Assembly (NCBI GenBank): GCA_021820485.1
Contig: JAKADO010000020.1
Location: forward strand, 1-38,239
DNA from: Bacillota bacterium
GTDB taxonomy: Bacteria > Bacillota > Sulfobacillia > Sulfobacillales > Sulfobacillaceae
Reading direction: 5' to 3'
Length of the DNA: 38,239 nt
Part shown: positions 26,606 through 34,489 of the stretch, one piece after another
How the letters are laid out: each line of letters begins with the position of its first letter
How positions within the stretch are numbered: position 1 is the first letter of the stretch
Notes under the pieces: generated by a model
What the model was told of the DNA's origin: nothing
What the model saw: only the letters and a program-made list of their open reading frames with translations
Database searches by the model: none
Translations under genes and position numbers: made by a program

Positions 26606-28314
26606 ACGGCATCTCTCCTCTCTGTGGACGAGCGGGCTTCCCGCCACGATCCCATCCAGCGTGACTCGACCAAACGCCAGGCCGCGGTGAAGGCCAAGGC
26701 CACAATCATGCCCATGAGCGTCAGGGCTGCGCCCACGCCGTAATTGAAGTTGTGAAACTGGTGCACAATCTCGACCGCCAAAGTCGGGGATCCTGCCGGA
26801 TACAAAAGTTCGGAAGCGGGCAGTTCGAACAGGACGCCTGTGACCACCAGCAAAAACGTGGACCCTAAGGCCGGGAGCACCAAGGGTACGGTAATGCGCC
26901 ATAACCGGGTGGCTCTTCCGACGCCCAAGGCTCGGGCTGCCGACATCAAGTTTGGGTCGATTTGGGCGAACGCGGCGCCCAGCATGCGGACCACAAACGG
27001 CAGCACGCCAGCCGTATAGGCGAGAATGAGCACCCAGTGCGTGCCATAAATGTTGAGTCCGATATTGGTGAGCCACCCGGCATTCCAAGCAAAGATGTAG
27101 GAAATGCCGAGGATCAACCCGGGAATGGCAATGGTCGCGGTCAGCCAACGCGTGACCGTCTGGGACACCTCACGGTCGGTCATGGCGGACAGGTAGAGGC
27201 CAATGGACAGCGCCACCACGGCAACGGCTAGTGAATACTCGACAGACCGGCTGAGGCTTCCCGCGAGCATGGGAGTATGGAGCGCCAGCACAAAATTATG
27301 CAAGGTCAGTTGGCCAATTCCACTGCCCGACAACCCGCGGGTGAGCGCGATCCATAGGTAGCTCAGCAGGGGGATGAGAAGACCCATGGCAAACACGATG
27401 GCGAACAGGACGGTTGTGAGCCAAGACTGCTGGTGGGCCGCATGTACATGACGATTGCCATGCAGGACAGAAAACCGCGATCGCTTGGACGCCGTGGTTT
27501 TCTCCAGCAACTGGGCCAGGGCCACAATTCCCATCAGGGCCATGGACTGCACGGCCGCCAGTCCAAAATTGGCTGGGAAGGTGCTGAGGGACTGATAAAT
27601 GAGGTACGACAGCAAAAGCCAGTGCGAGTCATAGCCCAAGGTTGCCGCGACACCAAAGTCACCGGCCGCCTCCGCAAAAATGACGAAAAAGGTGGCCATG
27701 AGCGCCGGACGCAAGAGGGGCAGAACGACACGCAGGTACACTAGCCAGGACTGGGCTCCCAAGGTTCGCGCCGCGTCGCGGAACTCATCGCCCATTCCTC
27801 GGAGCGCGGAATCGATGGTTATCATGGCGATGGGCAACAGTCGAATGCCCAGCACAAATCCGACGCCATACGGGCTGAATAAGAGGGGGACGCTGATGTT
27901 GTGCAAGCCAAACACTCGATCAAAGAGCCCATTAGGCATTCCCATCAAGTCGAACCCTTCGGCGATGACAAAGGATGGCGCCAGAAACAGCGCCCAGGTC
28001 AACATGGGCCAGAGCGGCCGCCATCGGGGGGGACGGCGATGGAACAACACCATCAGGAGCGTGCCCGCAATGGTGGCCAGCGTGGCCACAGACAGCGCCA
28101 AGACTGCGGTATGGGCCATGGCTGAGAGGCTTAGCGGATCATGAATGAAAGTGACGAAGGCTTGGAACGATGGTGTCAATGCCCCCGAGCCGCCGACCTG
28201 CAGGCCGGGAAACACGGCCTGCAGGAGCAGCATGATTAAGGGATAGCCGAGCAGTACGCCGAGAATAATCAGGACGGTGCCCCAACCAAACGCGCGATTT
28301 CTGAGAGCCCTCAT
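26602..28314 (-). CDS. ABC transporter permease, two fused membrane halves (FbpB/ThiP-like)
   Basis: A 570-residue permease made of two homologous halves, each with around six transmembrane segments. Each half has the cytoplasmic EAA-type loop: residues of about 185-205 (SALRGMGDEFRDAARTLGAQ) and about 440-460 (IDPNLMSAARALGVG), which dock onto the ATPase. This fused form is typical of FbpB iron(III), ThiP and phosphonate permeases. The start at 28314 forms an ATGA overlap with the stop of the binding-protein gene; an upstream ATG at 28350 would fall within that gene. The import direction follows from the lipoprotein partner. The substrate is not evident from this subunit. Confidence 0.92.
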   Translation of the reverse strand: MRALRNRAFGWGTVLIILGVLLGYPLIMLLLQAVFPGLQVGGSGALTPSFQAFVTFIHDPLSLSAMAHTAVLALSVATLATIAGTLLMVLFHRRPPRWRPLWPMLTWALFLAPSFVIAEGFDLMGMPNGLFDRVFGLHNISVPLLFSPYGVGFVLGIRLLPIAMITIDSALRGMGDEFRDAARTLGAQSWLVYLRVVLPLLRPALMATFFVIFAEAAGDFGVAATLGYDSHWLLLSYLIYQSLSTFPANFGLAAVQSMALMGIVALAQLLEKTTASKRSRFSVLHGNRHVHAAHQQSWLTTVLFAIVFAMGLLIPLLSYLWIALTRGLSGSGIGQLTLHNFVLALHTPMLAGSLSRSVEYSLAVAVVALSIGLYLSAMTDREVSQTVTRWLTATIAIPGLILGISYIFAWNAGWLTNIGLNIYGTHWVLILAYTAGVLPFVVRMLGAAFAQIDPNLMSAARALGVGRATRLWRITVPLVLPALGSTFLLVVTGVLFELPASELLYPAGSPTLAVEIVHQFHNFNYGVGAALTLMGMIVALAFTAAWRLVESRWMGSWREARSSTERRDAV

Positions 28315-29372
28315 TGTCCCACGATGTTGGCGGTGAACCACTGGGTCCAAGCCGCTTGGTGGCTTCCGCCATAAACCGGGTTCACGTTAACCCACTTGGT
28401 GGGATTGCCGCCGCGATGTGGATTGGGCGTCTCGCCTTGAATGACCGGATTGAAGAGGGCGTCGGATCCGGCCGCCTGCTCATCCTGCATGATTTTTTGC
28501 CCTTGCGGTGAGAGCACGAAGTTGATGAACATTTTGGCGGCCTTCAGATCCGGGGCGTTCTTGGCGATGGCCATGTCGGAGGGCAGCATGGCCACGCCAT
28601 TGGTCGGATAGACAACTCCGAAGTTCGGGTTGCTTTCCACCAATGCCCACTCGGCGGAGTCCTGAATCATGCCAATGTCAATGGTGCCAGCCTGAAGCGC
28701 CTGCACTGTGTCGCCATTGGTGTTGTAAATATGAAGCCCGTTAGCCTTTAATTGCTTGAAGAAATTTTCGCCGCCAGAAACGCCAAACTCCTTGAAAATG
28801 CCGGCCACAAACGGATATGTGGGGCCTGATATGGCCGGGTTGTTCATGCCGATCTTGCCCTTGAACTGGGAGTTGAGGAGAGCATTCCACGTGTGGGGGA
28901 CCTCACTGGCTGGGATTGCCTTCTTGTTGTAGACAATGGCTGCGGCAGCGGTCACACCGGTGGGAAAATAGGCGTGGCTGGAAGGCAGCAAACTGTTGCC
29001 AAGGCTATTGTAACGCGACAGGTTAGCCGGTGTGTATCCGGTGTAGAGCATGTTGCTCTGGGCCAAGCTGGCCATCGGCTCATTGCCGTCAAACCAGATC
29101 ACGTCCCATTGCGGGTGGGTGCCTTCGCTCTGCACTTTGGCCAACAACGGCCCGGTCGACATGTCATCCAGCTTGACCTTGATGCCCGTGGCCTTTTGAA
29201 ATGCCGTCGCCTCCGCTTGGTCGTATCCTTGGGCGGAATACAAGACCAGCGTCGTAGGCTTTGCCGACGATGCTGCACTGGAACTGTTGGTCGCAGCGGA
29301 GCCGCAGCCAGCCAGCAAAGGCGCTGCAGCCAAGACGCCCCCTAATGCTTTCTGCCAACCGTTCAACACCAT
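28311..29372 (-). CDS. ABC transporter substrate-binding lipoprotein, FbpA-like family
   Basis: A 353-residue cluster-type extracellular solute-binding protein. The N-terminal hydrophobic segment ends in the lipobox LLAGC with Cys23 as the lipidation site, so it is anchored outside the membrane. A Ser/Ala-rich linker follows. The fold block LVLYSAQGYDQAEATAFQ, then KVKLDD and PQWDVIWFDG, resembles the ferric-binding FbpA/FutA and 2-aminoethylphosphonate proteins. The classical FbpA tandem Tyr pair was not seen with confidence, so iron is a guess only. GAGGAGGAAG precedes the ATG by about 10 bases. The gene leads a three-gene operon and has an inverted repeat 66-93 bases upstream. Confidence 0.9.
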   Translation of the reverse strand: MVLNGWQKALGGVLAAAPLLAGCGSAATNSSSAASSAKPTTLVLYSAQGYDQAEATAFQKATGIKVKLDDMSTGPLLAKVQSEGTHPQWDVIWFDGNEPMASLAQSNMLYTGYTPANLSRYNSLGNSLLPSSHAYFPTGVTAAAAIVYNKKAIPASEVPHTWNALLNSQFKGKIGMNNPAISGPTYPFVAGIFKEFGVSGGENFFKQLKANGLHIYNTNGDTVQALQAGTIDIGMIQDSAEWALVESNPNFGVVYPTNGVAMLPSDMAIAKNAPDLKAAKMFINFVLSPQGQKIMQDEQAAGSDALFNPVIQGETPNPHRGGNPTKWVNVNPVYGGSHQAAWTQWFTANIVGQ

Positions 29373-29437
29373 GTGAGTGACTTCCTCCTCTGTTTTGACG
29401 AACTAGCGTGAGTCTAACAAAGTCGCATTTTGCAGAG

Positions 29438-29465
29438 GTTAACGAGCGGTAAAGGTCGCGTTAAC
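29438..29465. promoter_or_regulatory. inverted repeat GTTAACG-N14-CGTTAAC, candidate operator
   Basis: GTTAACG (29438-29444) and CGTTAAC (29459-29465) form a perfect 7-bp dyad with half-site centres 21 bases apart, two turns of B-DNA. It lies 66 bases upstream of the importer lipoprotein start and 131 bases upstream of the divergent propeller gene. That is a suitable site for a dimeric repressor acting on one or both. No regulator gene is adjacent. Confidence 0.45.
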
Positions 29466-29496
29466 ATGTGATAAACGTTTGATTAAGGCCATCTCT

Positions 29497-29544
29497 AAAA
29501 ACCGGAAATAATGGGGCGCAGCGCCCTGCGGCACCTAGGTTTTT
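29497..29544. repeat. long imperfect hairpin between divergent genes
   Basis: AAAAACC (29497-29503) can pair with GGTTTTT (29538-29544). Between them GGGCG-CAG-CGCCC or, as an alternative, CGCAG-CGCC-CTGCG can form an inner stem near 29514-29530. It could be an RNA structure in the leader of the gene at 29596, or a weak terminator reading into its T run. No riboswitch family is recognisable. Confidence 0.3.
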
Positions 29545-29595
29545 GGACGTCTAGCGGAGGCTTGCCCGCATACCCTCAAATAGGAGGGATGCGCG

Positions 29596-30633
29596 TTGAG
29601 GGGCCGGATGGGATTTGTGGTGGTGGGAGCAGTGCTGGCCGCCATATTGGTGTTGCTGTCTGGCTACCGTCGGGTCTCGGTGTTGGAGTTCAAGCCAGGG
29701 CCCTTGGTGGTCCGCATGCCGTTTGGCAGCAGCCCAACCTCCGTGGGCCGGGCCATTGGCATCGATGGGCGCCTATACGGTCCGTTGACGTTTGCCACCA
29801 ACGGGAACATGACTGTGGTCGCGGACACCTATCGGGAGCGGCTCCTCGAGTTTTCCAAAGACCGCATGACCGCAGTCGCAACGCCGGGGAAGATGGTGGA
29901 GGATTTGGCCGTGGCACCGTCCGGCAGCGTGGTGATGGCAGACAACCGGACCTTGTCAATTTGGATGTTGGATCAGGGCAAATTCAAGAAAATTGTTCAA
30001 TTCCAGACTCATTCCGGTTACAGCGAAGCGCTGTGGCACATCGGGATTGGAAGCCCCAGCCGCATGTTTGTGGAGCGGGTGCAATTCGGACATGGGGCGT
30101 TTGCTGCACGTCTCGACGAGTATACCCTGTCCGGCCGCTTCGTTCGCCGGCTGGCCGAAGCCCAAGGAAGTCGGGGGGGAGGACTCATGCCGCTGGCGAG
30201 CAGCGTGATTTCCGAACCGGTGCGCAACTTCCAGGTGGCGCCGGACGGGAACCTCTACATCGAGCCAGTCGGCCTAAATAGCCTATCCCGTACGATTCGC
30301 ATTTATCGGCCCAATGGTCTCTTGATGGGCGAGGTGGTCGTGCGTGCTCCGGTGGCCATCGAGCGCAGCGACTTGCTGGGCATCAGCCGCCAAGGCTGGA
30401 TTTACCTCGCAGTCAACATTGACGTGCCCCACAAGGCCCGCGTTCTTATCGTGAGTCCCGAAGGCCACGTCATTGGCGACCTCCATGTGCCGGCCGTGCC
30501 GATCTATGCCGCCAATTATGGCCGGGTTCTGCCATCGGGGGTTCTCTATCTGGATGACAGCACCCCCATTGCCTATCAAATCCGCATTTACCGCCCCACT
30601 CACCGAAAGGTATGGCGTTGGGGGGGTTTTTAA
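29596..30633 (+). CDS. membrane-anchored propeller-like protein of unknown function
   Basis: A 345-residue protein with one N-terminal transmembrane helix (about residues 5-23, GFVVVGAVLAAILVLLSGY) and the rest outside. There is no lipobox. The outer part has repeated beta-rich units with the pattern VAPSGSVVMADNRTLSIW, VAPDGNLYI and VSPEGHVIGDL, as in NHL/YVTN-type propellers. Too few repeats are clear to count the blades. The start is TTG at 29596, with AGGAGG (29582-29587) 8 bases upstream. It is divergent from the ABC importer and could share its regulatory region. I do not recognise a named family. A scaffold or binding role is possible, but no active site is visible. Confidence 0.75.
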   Translation: MRGRMGFVVVGAVLAAILVLLSGYRRVSVLEFKPGPLVVRMPFGSSPTSVGRAIGIDGRLYGPLTFATNGNMTVVADTYRERLLEFSKDRMTAVATPGKMVEDLAVAPSGSVVMADNRTLSIWMLDQGKFKKIVQFQTHSGYSEALWHIGIGSPSRMFVERVQFGHGAFAARLDEYTLSGRFVRRLAEAQGSRGGGLMPLASSVISEPVRNFQVAPDGNLYIEPVGLNSLSRTIRIYRPNGLLMGEVVVRAPVAIERSDLLGISRQGWIYLAVNIDVPHKARVLIVSPEGHVIGDLHVPAVPIYAANYGRVLPSGVLYLDDSTPIAYQIRIYRPTHRKVWRWGGF

Positions 30634-30669
30634 CCGGAAAAGCCGCGCCTCTGAACGCCGGATGGGATA

Positions 30670-30678
30670 TGCTATAAC
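30670..30678 (+). promoter_or_regulatory. candidate extended -10 promoter of the MFS gene
   Basis: TGCTATAAC fits TGnTATAAT with one mismatch, 34 bases before the ATG at 30713 and upstream of AGAGGAGG. The -35 region is weak. The element resembles those before ftsH and the aminotransferase gene. Confidence 0.45.
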
Positions 30679-30712
30679 TTAGTAAGGCCCAGTTAGAGGA
30701 GGCAGCTTGTTG

Positions 30713-31882
30713 ATGCTTAAACACTTCCCTTCTGCGGTGTGGGCCACCGCTTTTGCCACGTTTGTCGCCTTTATGGGCATTGGCGTGGTCGATCCGATCC
30801 TGCCCCTGATTGGGCGCGCCATGGGTGCCACTCACGCGCAGGTCGAGTGGCTTTTTACCAGTTACATCGCGGTGATGGCCTTGGCCATGCTCCTCTCCGG
30901 CGTCGTCGGCACGCGACTTGGTGGCAAGAAAACCATGCTGCTGGGACTAGGCCTGGTGGTCGTGTTTGCGACGCTCTCGGGCAAGTCGCCATCCATCGGC
31001 TTTCTGGCGGTGGTGCGCGGAGGCTGGGGACTGGGCAACGCCTTTTTCACCTCGACCGCTCTGTCCATTATCGTCGGATTGTCCACCGGTGGTATGGGGC
31101 CAGCGATTACGCTCTATGAAGCGGCCTTGGGGTTGGGCATCGCCACGGGACCTCTCTTGGGCGGATTGTTGGGCAGCATTTCCTGGCGGGATCCGTTCTT
31201 TGGCACGGCCACTTTGATGGCCATTGGCTTCATTGCCACGTTGGTGCTGGTGCGGGAACCAGCCCGCCGTGAAACGCCCCGTACGGCGCGCGACATTATA
31301 AGGGCGTTGGGCAATCGCCCGGTGTTGGTGAATGCGTTGATAGGGCTGGCGTACAGCTATGCCTTCTTTACGATTTTGGCGTATTCGCCGTTGACGTTGC
31401 CGCATCTCTCCGCCATCTCCCTTGGGTTGACCTACTTTGCCTGGGGAGTGCTGGTGGCCTTTTCGTCGGTCGTCGTGGTGAACTGGCTGGTGCGGCGAAT
31501 GAATCCTTTGACGGTGCTCACCTATAATCTGGCTTGCCTCACCCTGCTGTTGCTGCTGGCGGGTCTTTTGCCGAGTTCCGACCTATTGGGCGTTATTGTA
31601 GCGACCGGGTTTTTCTGCGGTATTTCCAATGCCTTGTTTACCACGTTGGCAATGGAGGTGTCACCGTTCCCACGATCCATTTCATCGGGAGCCTATAACT
31701 TTCTGCGCTGGTCCGGGGCCGCCATCGCCCCCGCCTTTTCGGGGTGGATTGGCCAAAAGACTGGCTTGACCGTGCCATTCTATATCGCCTCTGGGGTGCT
31801 GCTGGCCGGCACGTTGGCGCTGGTGCCGGCCTCCCGTGTACTGCGTCCGGCGTTGGAGCGGGCGGAGGCGGCGGTCCACTAG
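30713..31882 (+). CDS. major facilitator superfamily transporter, drug-efflux-like
   Basis: A 12-helix MFS protein of about 389 residues. The loop between helices 2 and 3 has the motif A form SGVVGTRLGGKKTMLLG, and helix 5 holds a motif C-like run, ALGLGIATGPLLGGLLG, a mark of proton-driven exporters in the 12- and 14-helix drug families. The central loop has RREPARRETPRT-like basic sequence. AGAGGAGG (30695-30702) lies 10 bases before the ATG at 30713. TTG codons at 30707 and 30710 are possible earlier starts and only add one or two residues. The HD-domain gene follows after 48 bases. Substrate unknown; export of a small hydrophobic compound is the usual role of this group. Confidence 0.88.
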   Translation: MLKHFPSAVWATAFATFVAFMGIGVVDPILPLIGRAMGATHAQVEWLFTSYIAVMALAMLLSGVVGTRLGGKKTMLLGLGLVVVFATLSGKSPSIGFLAVVRGGWGLGNAFFTSTALSIIVGLSTGGMGPAITLYEAALGLGIATGPLLGGLLGSISWRDPFFGTATLMAIGFIATLVLVREPARRETPRTARDIIRALGNRPVLVNALIGLAYSYAFFTILAYSPLTLPHLSAISLGLTYFAWGVLVAFSSVVVVNWLVRRMNPLTVLTYNLACLTLLLLLAGLLPSSDLLGVIVATGFFCGISNALFTTLAMEVSPFPRSISSGAYNFLRWSGAAIAPAFSGWIGQKTGLTVPFYIASGVLLAGTLALVPASRVLRPALERAEAAVH

Positions 31883-31930
31883 GCCCGCACGGCGGCGCAT
31901 GTTGGAGAACGAGGAGGACACAGTGTCCGT

Positions 31931-33310
31931 ATGGATTCCGACCGCACTTGGATGATTGACCCAGCCGAGCTCATAGCGGGGCTGTCTCGCGCGCTCGATT
32001 TGACGGAGGGAGAGCCGATGGGCCACTCCGTTCGTTCATGCTGGATTGGAATGCAATTGGCTGAAGACTTGAAGCTCGAAGATTCCACGGCTGACGAACT
32101 CTACTATGCGCTCCTGCTCAAGGACGCGGGGTGCTCCGCCAACGCCGCACAAGTGAGCTCCTGGTTTGGAACGGACGACCATACGGCGAAGGCGGACTTA
32201 AAGCAGGTGAACTGGTCGCGTCTGTCGGAGGCAGTGCGATTTGCCGTGCGGAACGCTGCGCCGGGTCAGCATTTCACCCGGCGTCTCTCGCAAATGGTGC
32301 AGCTCTCGGGACGTGGCATTTCCGCCGCGCAAGAGTTGGTTCACGTCCGGTGCACACGTGGAGCTCAGATTGTGCGATCACTGGGATGGGACGGGGATGT
32401 GCCCGATGCGGTGCTTAACCTGGACGAGCATTGGGATGGTTCTGGGCACCCTCGTGGACTCAAGGGGGAGGAGATCCCCATCATGTCTCGGATTCTCCTG
32501 CTCAGCCAGACGGCGGAAATCTTTTGGCGGCGCCAAGGGCCGGATGCTGCCCGCCAGGTGGTGGCGCAGCGGCGGGGCACCTGGTTTGACCCCAGCCTCG
32601 CGGACGTCTTCCTATCGCGTTCCAATAGTCGCCAATTCTTTGAGGAACTGGCCGCAGTGGATGCGCCGGACTCCATTCAACATCTTTTTCCACGCCTCGA
32701 GACCGGGATGCAGGATTTGCGCGATGTGCTCCATACCGCAGAGATTTTCGGCCAGATTGTGGATGCCAAGTCCCCCTGGACACGGCTCCACTCCATTCGC
32801 ACAGCCCATTACGCGGCCCAGATTGCAGCAGGCCTCGGGTGGTCGGAACACGATCAAGCCGCGGTGCGGATAACCGGTTTCTTTCACGACTTGGGCAAGC
32901 TGGGGGTTTCGAATGCCATTTTGGACAAGCCCGGCCAGTTGACAGCCGAGGAACGGCAGCGCATGGAGGTTCACGCAGCATTGACATTTCGCGTGCTGGA
33001 GCCGCTTGAAGCGCTTCGCCCCCTCGCCTATGCAGCGTCGTGCCATCACGAGCGGCTGGATGGCTCCGGGTACCATCAGAGGCTTCGGGGTGAGGAGGTG
33101 CCGGTTTTTGCGCAAGTGGTTGCGGTAGCCGATGTGTTTGACGCATTGACGGCCGACAGGCCATACAGGGCCGGTATGAGCCCGGAAGAAGCGTTTGCGC
33201 TGATGCGCCCCGACGTAGGCATCAAGCTCAGCGGACCCGCTTTTGAGGTGTTGACCGGGTTGGCGCATCCGTTGGCGTTGCCCGAAGGACTGGAAGGGGT
33301 GGGGCCATGA
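31931..33310 (+). CDS. tandem HD-domain protein: degenerate HD-GYP plus HD-GYP-like phosphohydrolase
   Basis: A 459-residue protein with two HD-GYP-like domains. In the first (about 30-215) the HD pair is replaced by LLKDAGCSANAA (Lys64-Asp65) and the GYP motif reads DGSGHPRGLKGEEIP, so metal binding is probably lost. The second (about 285-440) has FFHDLGK (His319-Asp320), SCHHERLDGSGYH (HHE, with GYH in place of GYP), GEEVP and VADVFDALTADRPYR, so it should bind metal. HD-GYP enzymes open cyclic di-GMP, but the changed GYP residue leaves the substrate uncertain. No receiver or HTH domain is attached. The stop overlaps the folP start (ATGA), which ties it to the folate genes. GAGGAGG lies 12 bases before the ATG. 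Confidence 0.87.
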   Translation: MDSDRTWMIDPAELIAGLSRALDLTEGEPMGHSVRSCWIGMQLAEDLKLEDSTADELYYALLLKDAGCSANAAQVSSWFGTDDHTAKADLKQVNWSRLSEAVRFAVRNAAPGQHFTRRLSQMVQLSGRGISAAQELVHVRCTRGAQIVRSLGWDGDVPDAVLNLDEHWDGSGHPRGLKGEEIPIMSRILLLSQTAEIFWRRQGPDAARQVVAQRRGTWFDPSLADVFLSRSNSRQFFEELAAVDAPDSIQHLFPRLETGMQDLRDVLHTAEIFGQIVDAKSPWTRLHSIRTAHYAAQIAAGLGWSEHDQAAVRITGFFHDLGKLGVSNAILDKPGQLTAEERQRMEVHAALTFRVLEPLEALRPLAYAASCHHERLDGSGYHQRLRGEEVPVFAQVVAVADVFDALTADRPYRAGMSPEEAFALMRPDVGIKLSGPAFEVLTGLAHPLALPEGLEGVGP

Positions 33311-34143
33311 ACCAGCGGATCTTTCGTTTCCGGGGAAGTAGCTGGCCGATGGGTCAAAAAACCTATGTGCTGGGCATCCTCAACGTAACGCCGGACTCCT
33401 TTTCCGATGGTTCGGTCCAAAACATTGACCCGCACTATCAGGTGGAAAAAGCAGCACGCTTGTTGGAGGAAGGCGCGGATGGCCTGGATTTAGGCGCCGA
33501 GTCGACGCGCCCGGGACATCAGGCCGTATCTCCGGAGGACGAGTGGGAACGGCTCGGTCCGGTACTTCGAGCAGTTCGGAAAGCCTTTCCCACCGTCCCG
33601 CTGTCGGTGGACACCCAAAAGGCCGCTATTGCCTACCGTGCGCTGGCCGAGGGCGCGGACATCATCAATGACATTTGGGGACTCTCCCGCGAGCCGGCCA
33701 TGGCCCGCGCCATTATGGACCACGGGGCGGGATGCATCCTCATGTACAACGTCGAGGGGAATCCAGCGGAACCGGTGTCGGTCGCTGAACTGCGCGCATT
33801 CTTCACGCGGCAGCTGGAGGAAACCAGCATCCCCCCGGAGACTGTACTCATTGACCCCGGCATTGGGTTTCGTGTGCAGGGCGATTCATCATGGCAGGCA
33901 CTGACGCATTCCCACGAGCTCTCGAACCTAGGAGCTGGGATTCTCATCGGCCATAGCCGCAAACGGTTTTTGGGCGCCGCTGCAGGGGTGGTGAATCCGG
34001 GCGAGCGGGACTTGGCCACGGCGGTGCTGTCCGCATTGCTGGCGGTGGATGGTGTCGACGTGCTGAGGGTCCATAACCCAGACGCCACTCGTCAGGCGGT
34101 GGCCGTGGCACAGCAATGGAGGCGTTTTCATGGGACGCATTAA
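33307..34143 (+). CDS. folP: dihydropteroate synthase
   Basis: FolP condenses p-aminobenzoate with the pterin diphosphate made by FolK to give dihydropteroate; it is the sulfonamide target. The 278-residue TIM barrel has all signature blocks: LGILNVTPDSFSDG, LGAESTRPGH, SVDTQKA, DIINDIWGL, DPGIGF and IGHSRKRFLG. The ATG at 33307 overlaps the stop of the HD-domain gene as ATGA, and GGAAGGGGTGGGG upstream can serve as ribosome site. The 3' end overlaps folB by 14 bases. These overlaps imply one translationally coupled operon through birA. Confidence 0.96.
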   Translation: MNQRIFRFRGSSWPMGQKTYVLGILNVTPDSFSDGSVQNIDPHYQVEKAARLLEEGADGLDLGAESTRPGHQAVSPEDEWERLGPVLRAVRKAFPTVPLSVDTQKAAIAYRALAEGADIINDIWGLSREPAMARAIMDHGAGCILMYNVEGNPAEPVSVAELRAFFTRQLEETSIPPETVLIDPGIGFRVQGDSSWQALTHSHELSNLGAGILIGHSRKRFLGAAAGVVNPGERDLATAVLSALLAVDGVDVLRVHNPDATRQAVAVAQQWRRFHGTH

Positions 34144-34489
34144 GCTGCACCGCATGCGTTTTCACACCTGTCACGGGGCTCTTCCGCACGAGCAGCATGT
34201 GGCGCAGGAATTTTGGGTTGACGTCACGTTCGATGTGGACATCGGGAAAGCCGCCATGAGTGACCGGTTGGAGGACACCGTCGACTATGGGGAGGTGGCT
34301 CGGGTCGTGGAGGAAATCATGATGGGGCCGCCGGCCAAGCTCTTGGAGCGGTTGGCTGTTGAAATTCATCAGGCCGTTCATGAGTTGGATGATCGTATTG
34401 GTGCTGTGGAAGTGCGGGTGACCAAGGTTAATCCCCCCATCGGGGTTCCGTCGGGTGGGGTTGAGGTGATCCATTGGGATGGCGACTGA
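34130..34489 (+). CDS. folB: dihydroneopterin aldolase
   Basis: FolB converts dihydroneopterin to 6-hydroxymethyl-dihydropterin and glycolaldehyde. At 119 residues it is a standard-length FolB. The N-terminal MRFHTCHGALPHEQHVAQ carries the conserved His-Gly and Glu region that binds the pterin; LEDTVDYGEV (about 43-52) and LLERLAVEI match the family, and VRVTKVNPP near the C-terminus holds the active-site Lys. GGAGG sits 8 bases before the ATG, within folP. It overlaps folK by 11 bases. The protein works as an octamer in known cases. Confidence 0.95.
   Translation: MGRIKLHRMRFHTCHGALPHEQHVAQEFWVDVTFDVDIGKAAMSDRLEDTVDYGEVARVVEEIMMGPPAKLLERLAVEIHQAVHELDDRIGAVEVRVTKVNPPIGVPSGGVEVIHWDGD

Noticed and set aside
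28311-29372. Naming the importer as a ferric iron transporter
   Set aside because: The overall family fits, but the paired Tyr residues that bind iron in FbpA were not seen with confidence, and the upstream dyad does not resemble a Fur box.
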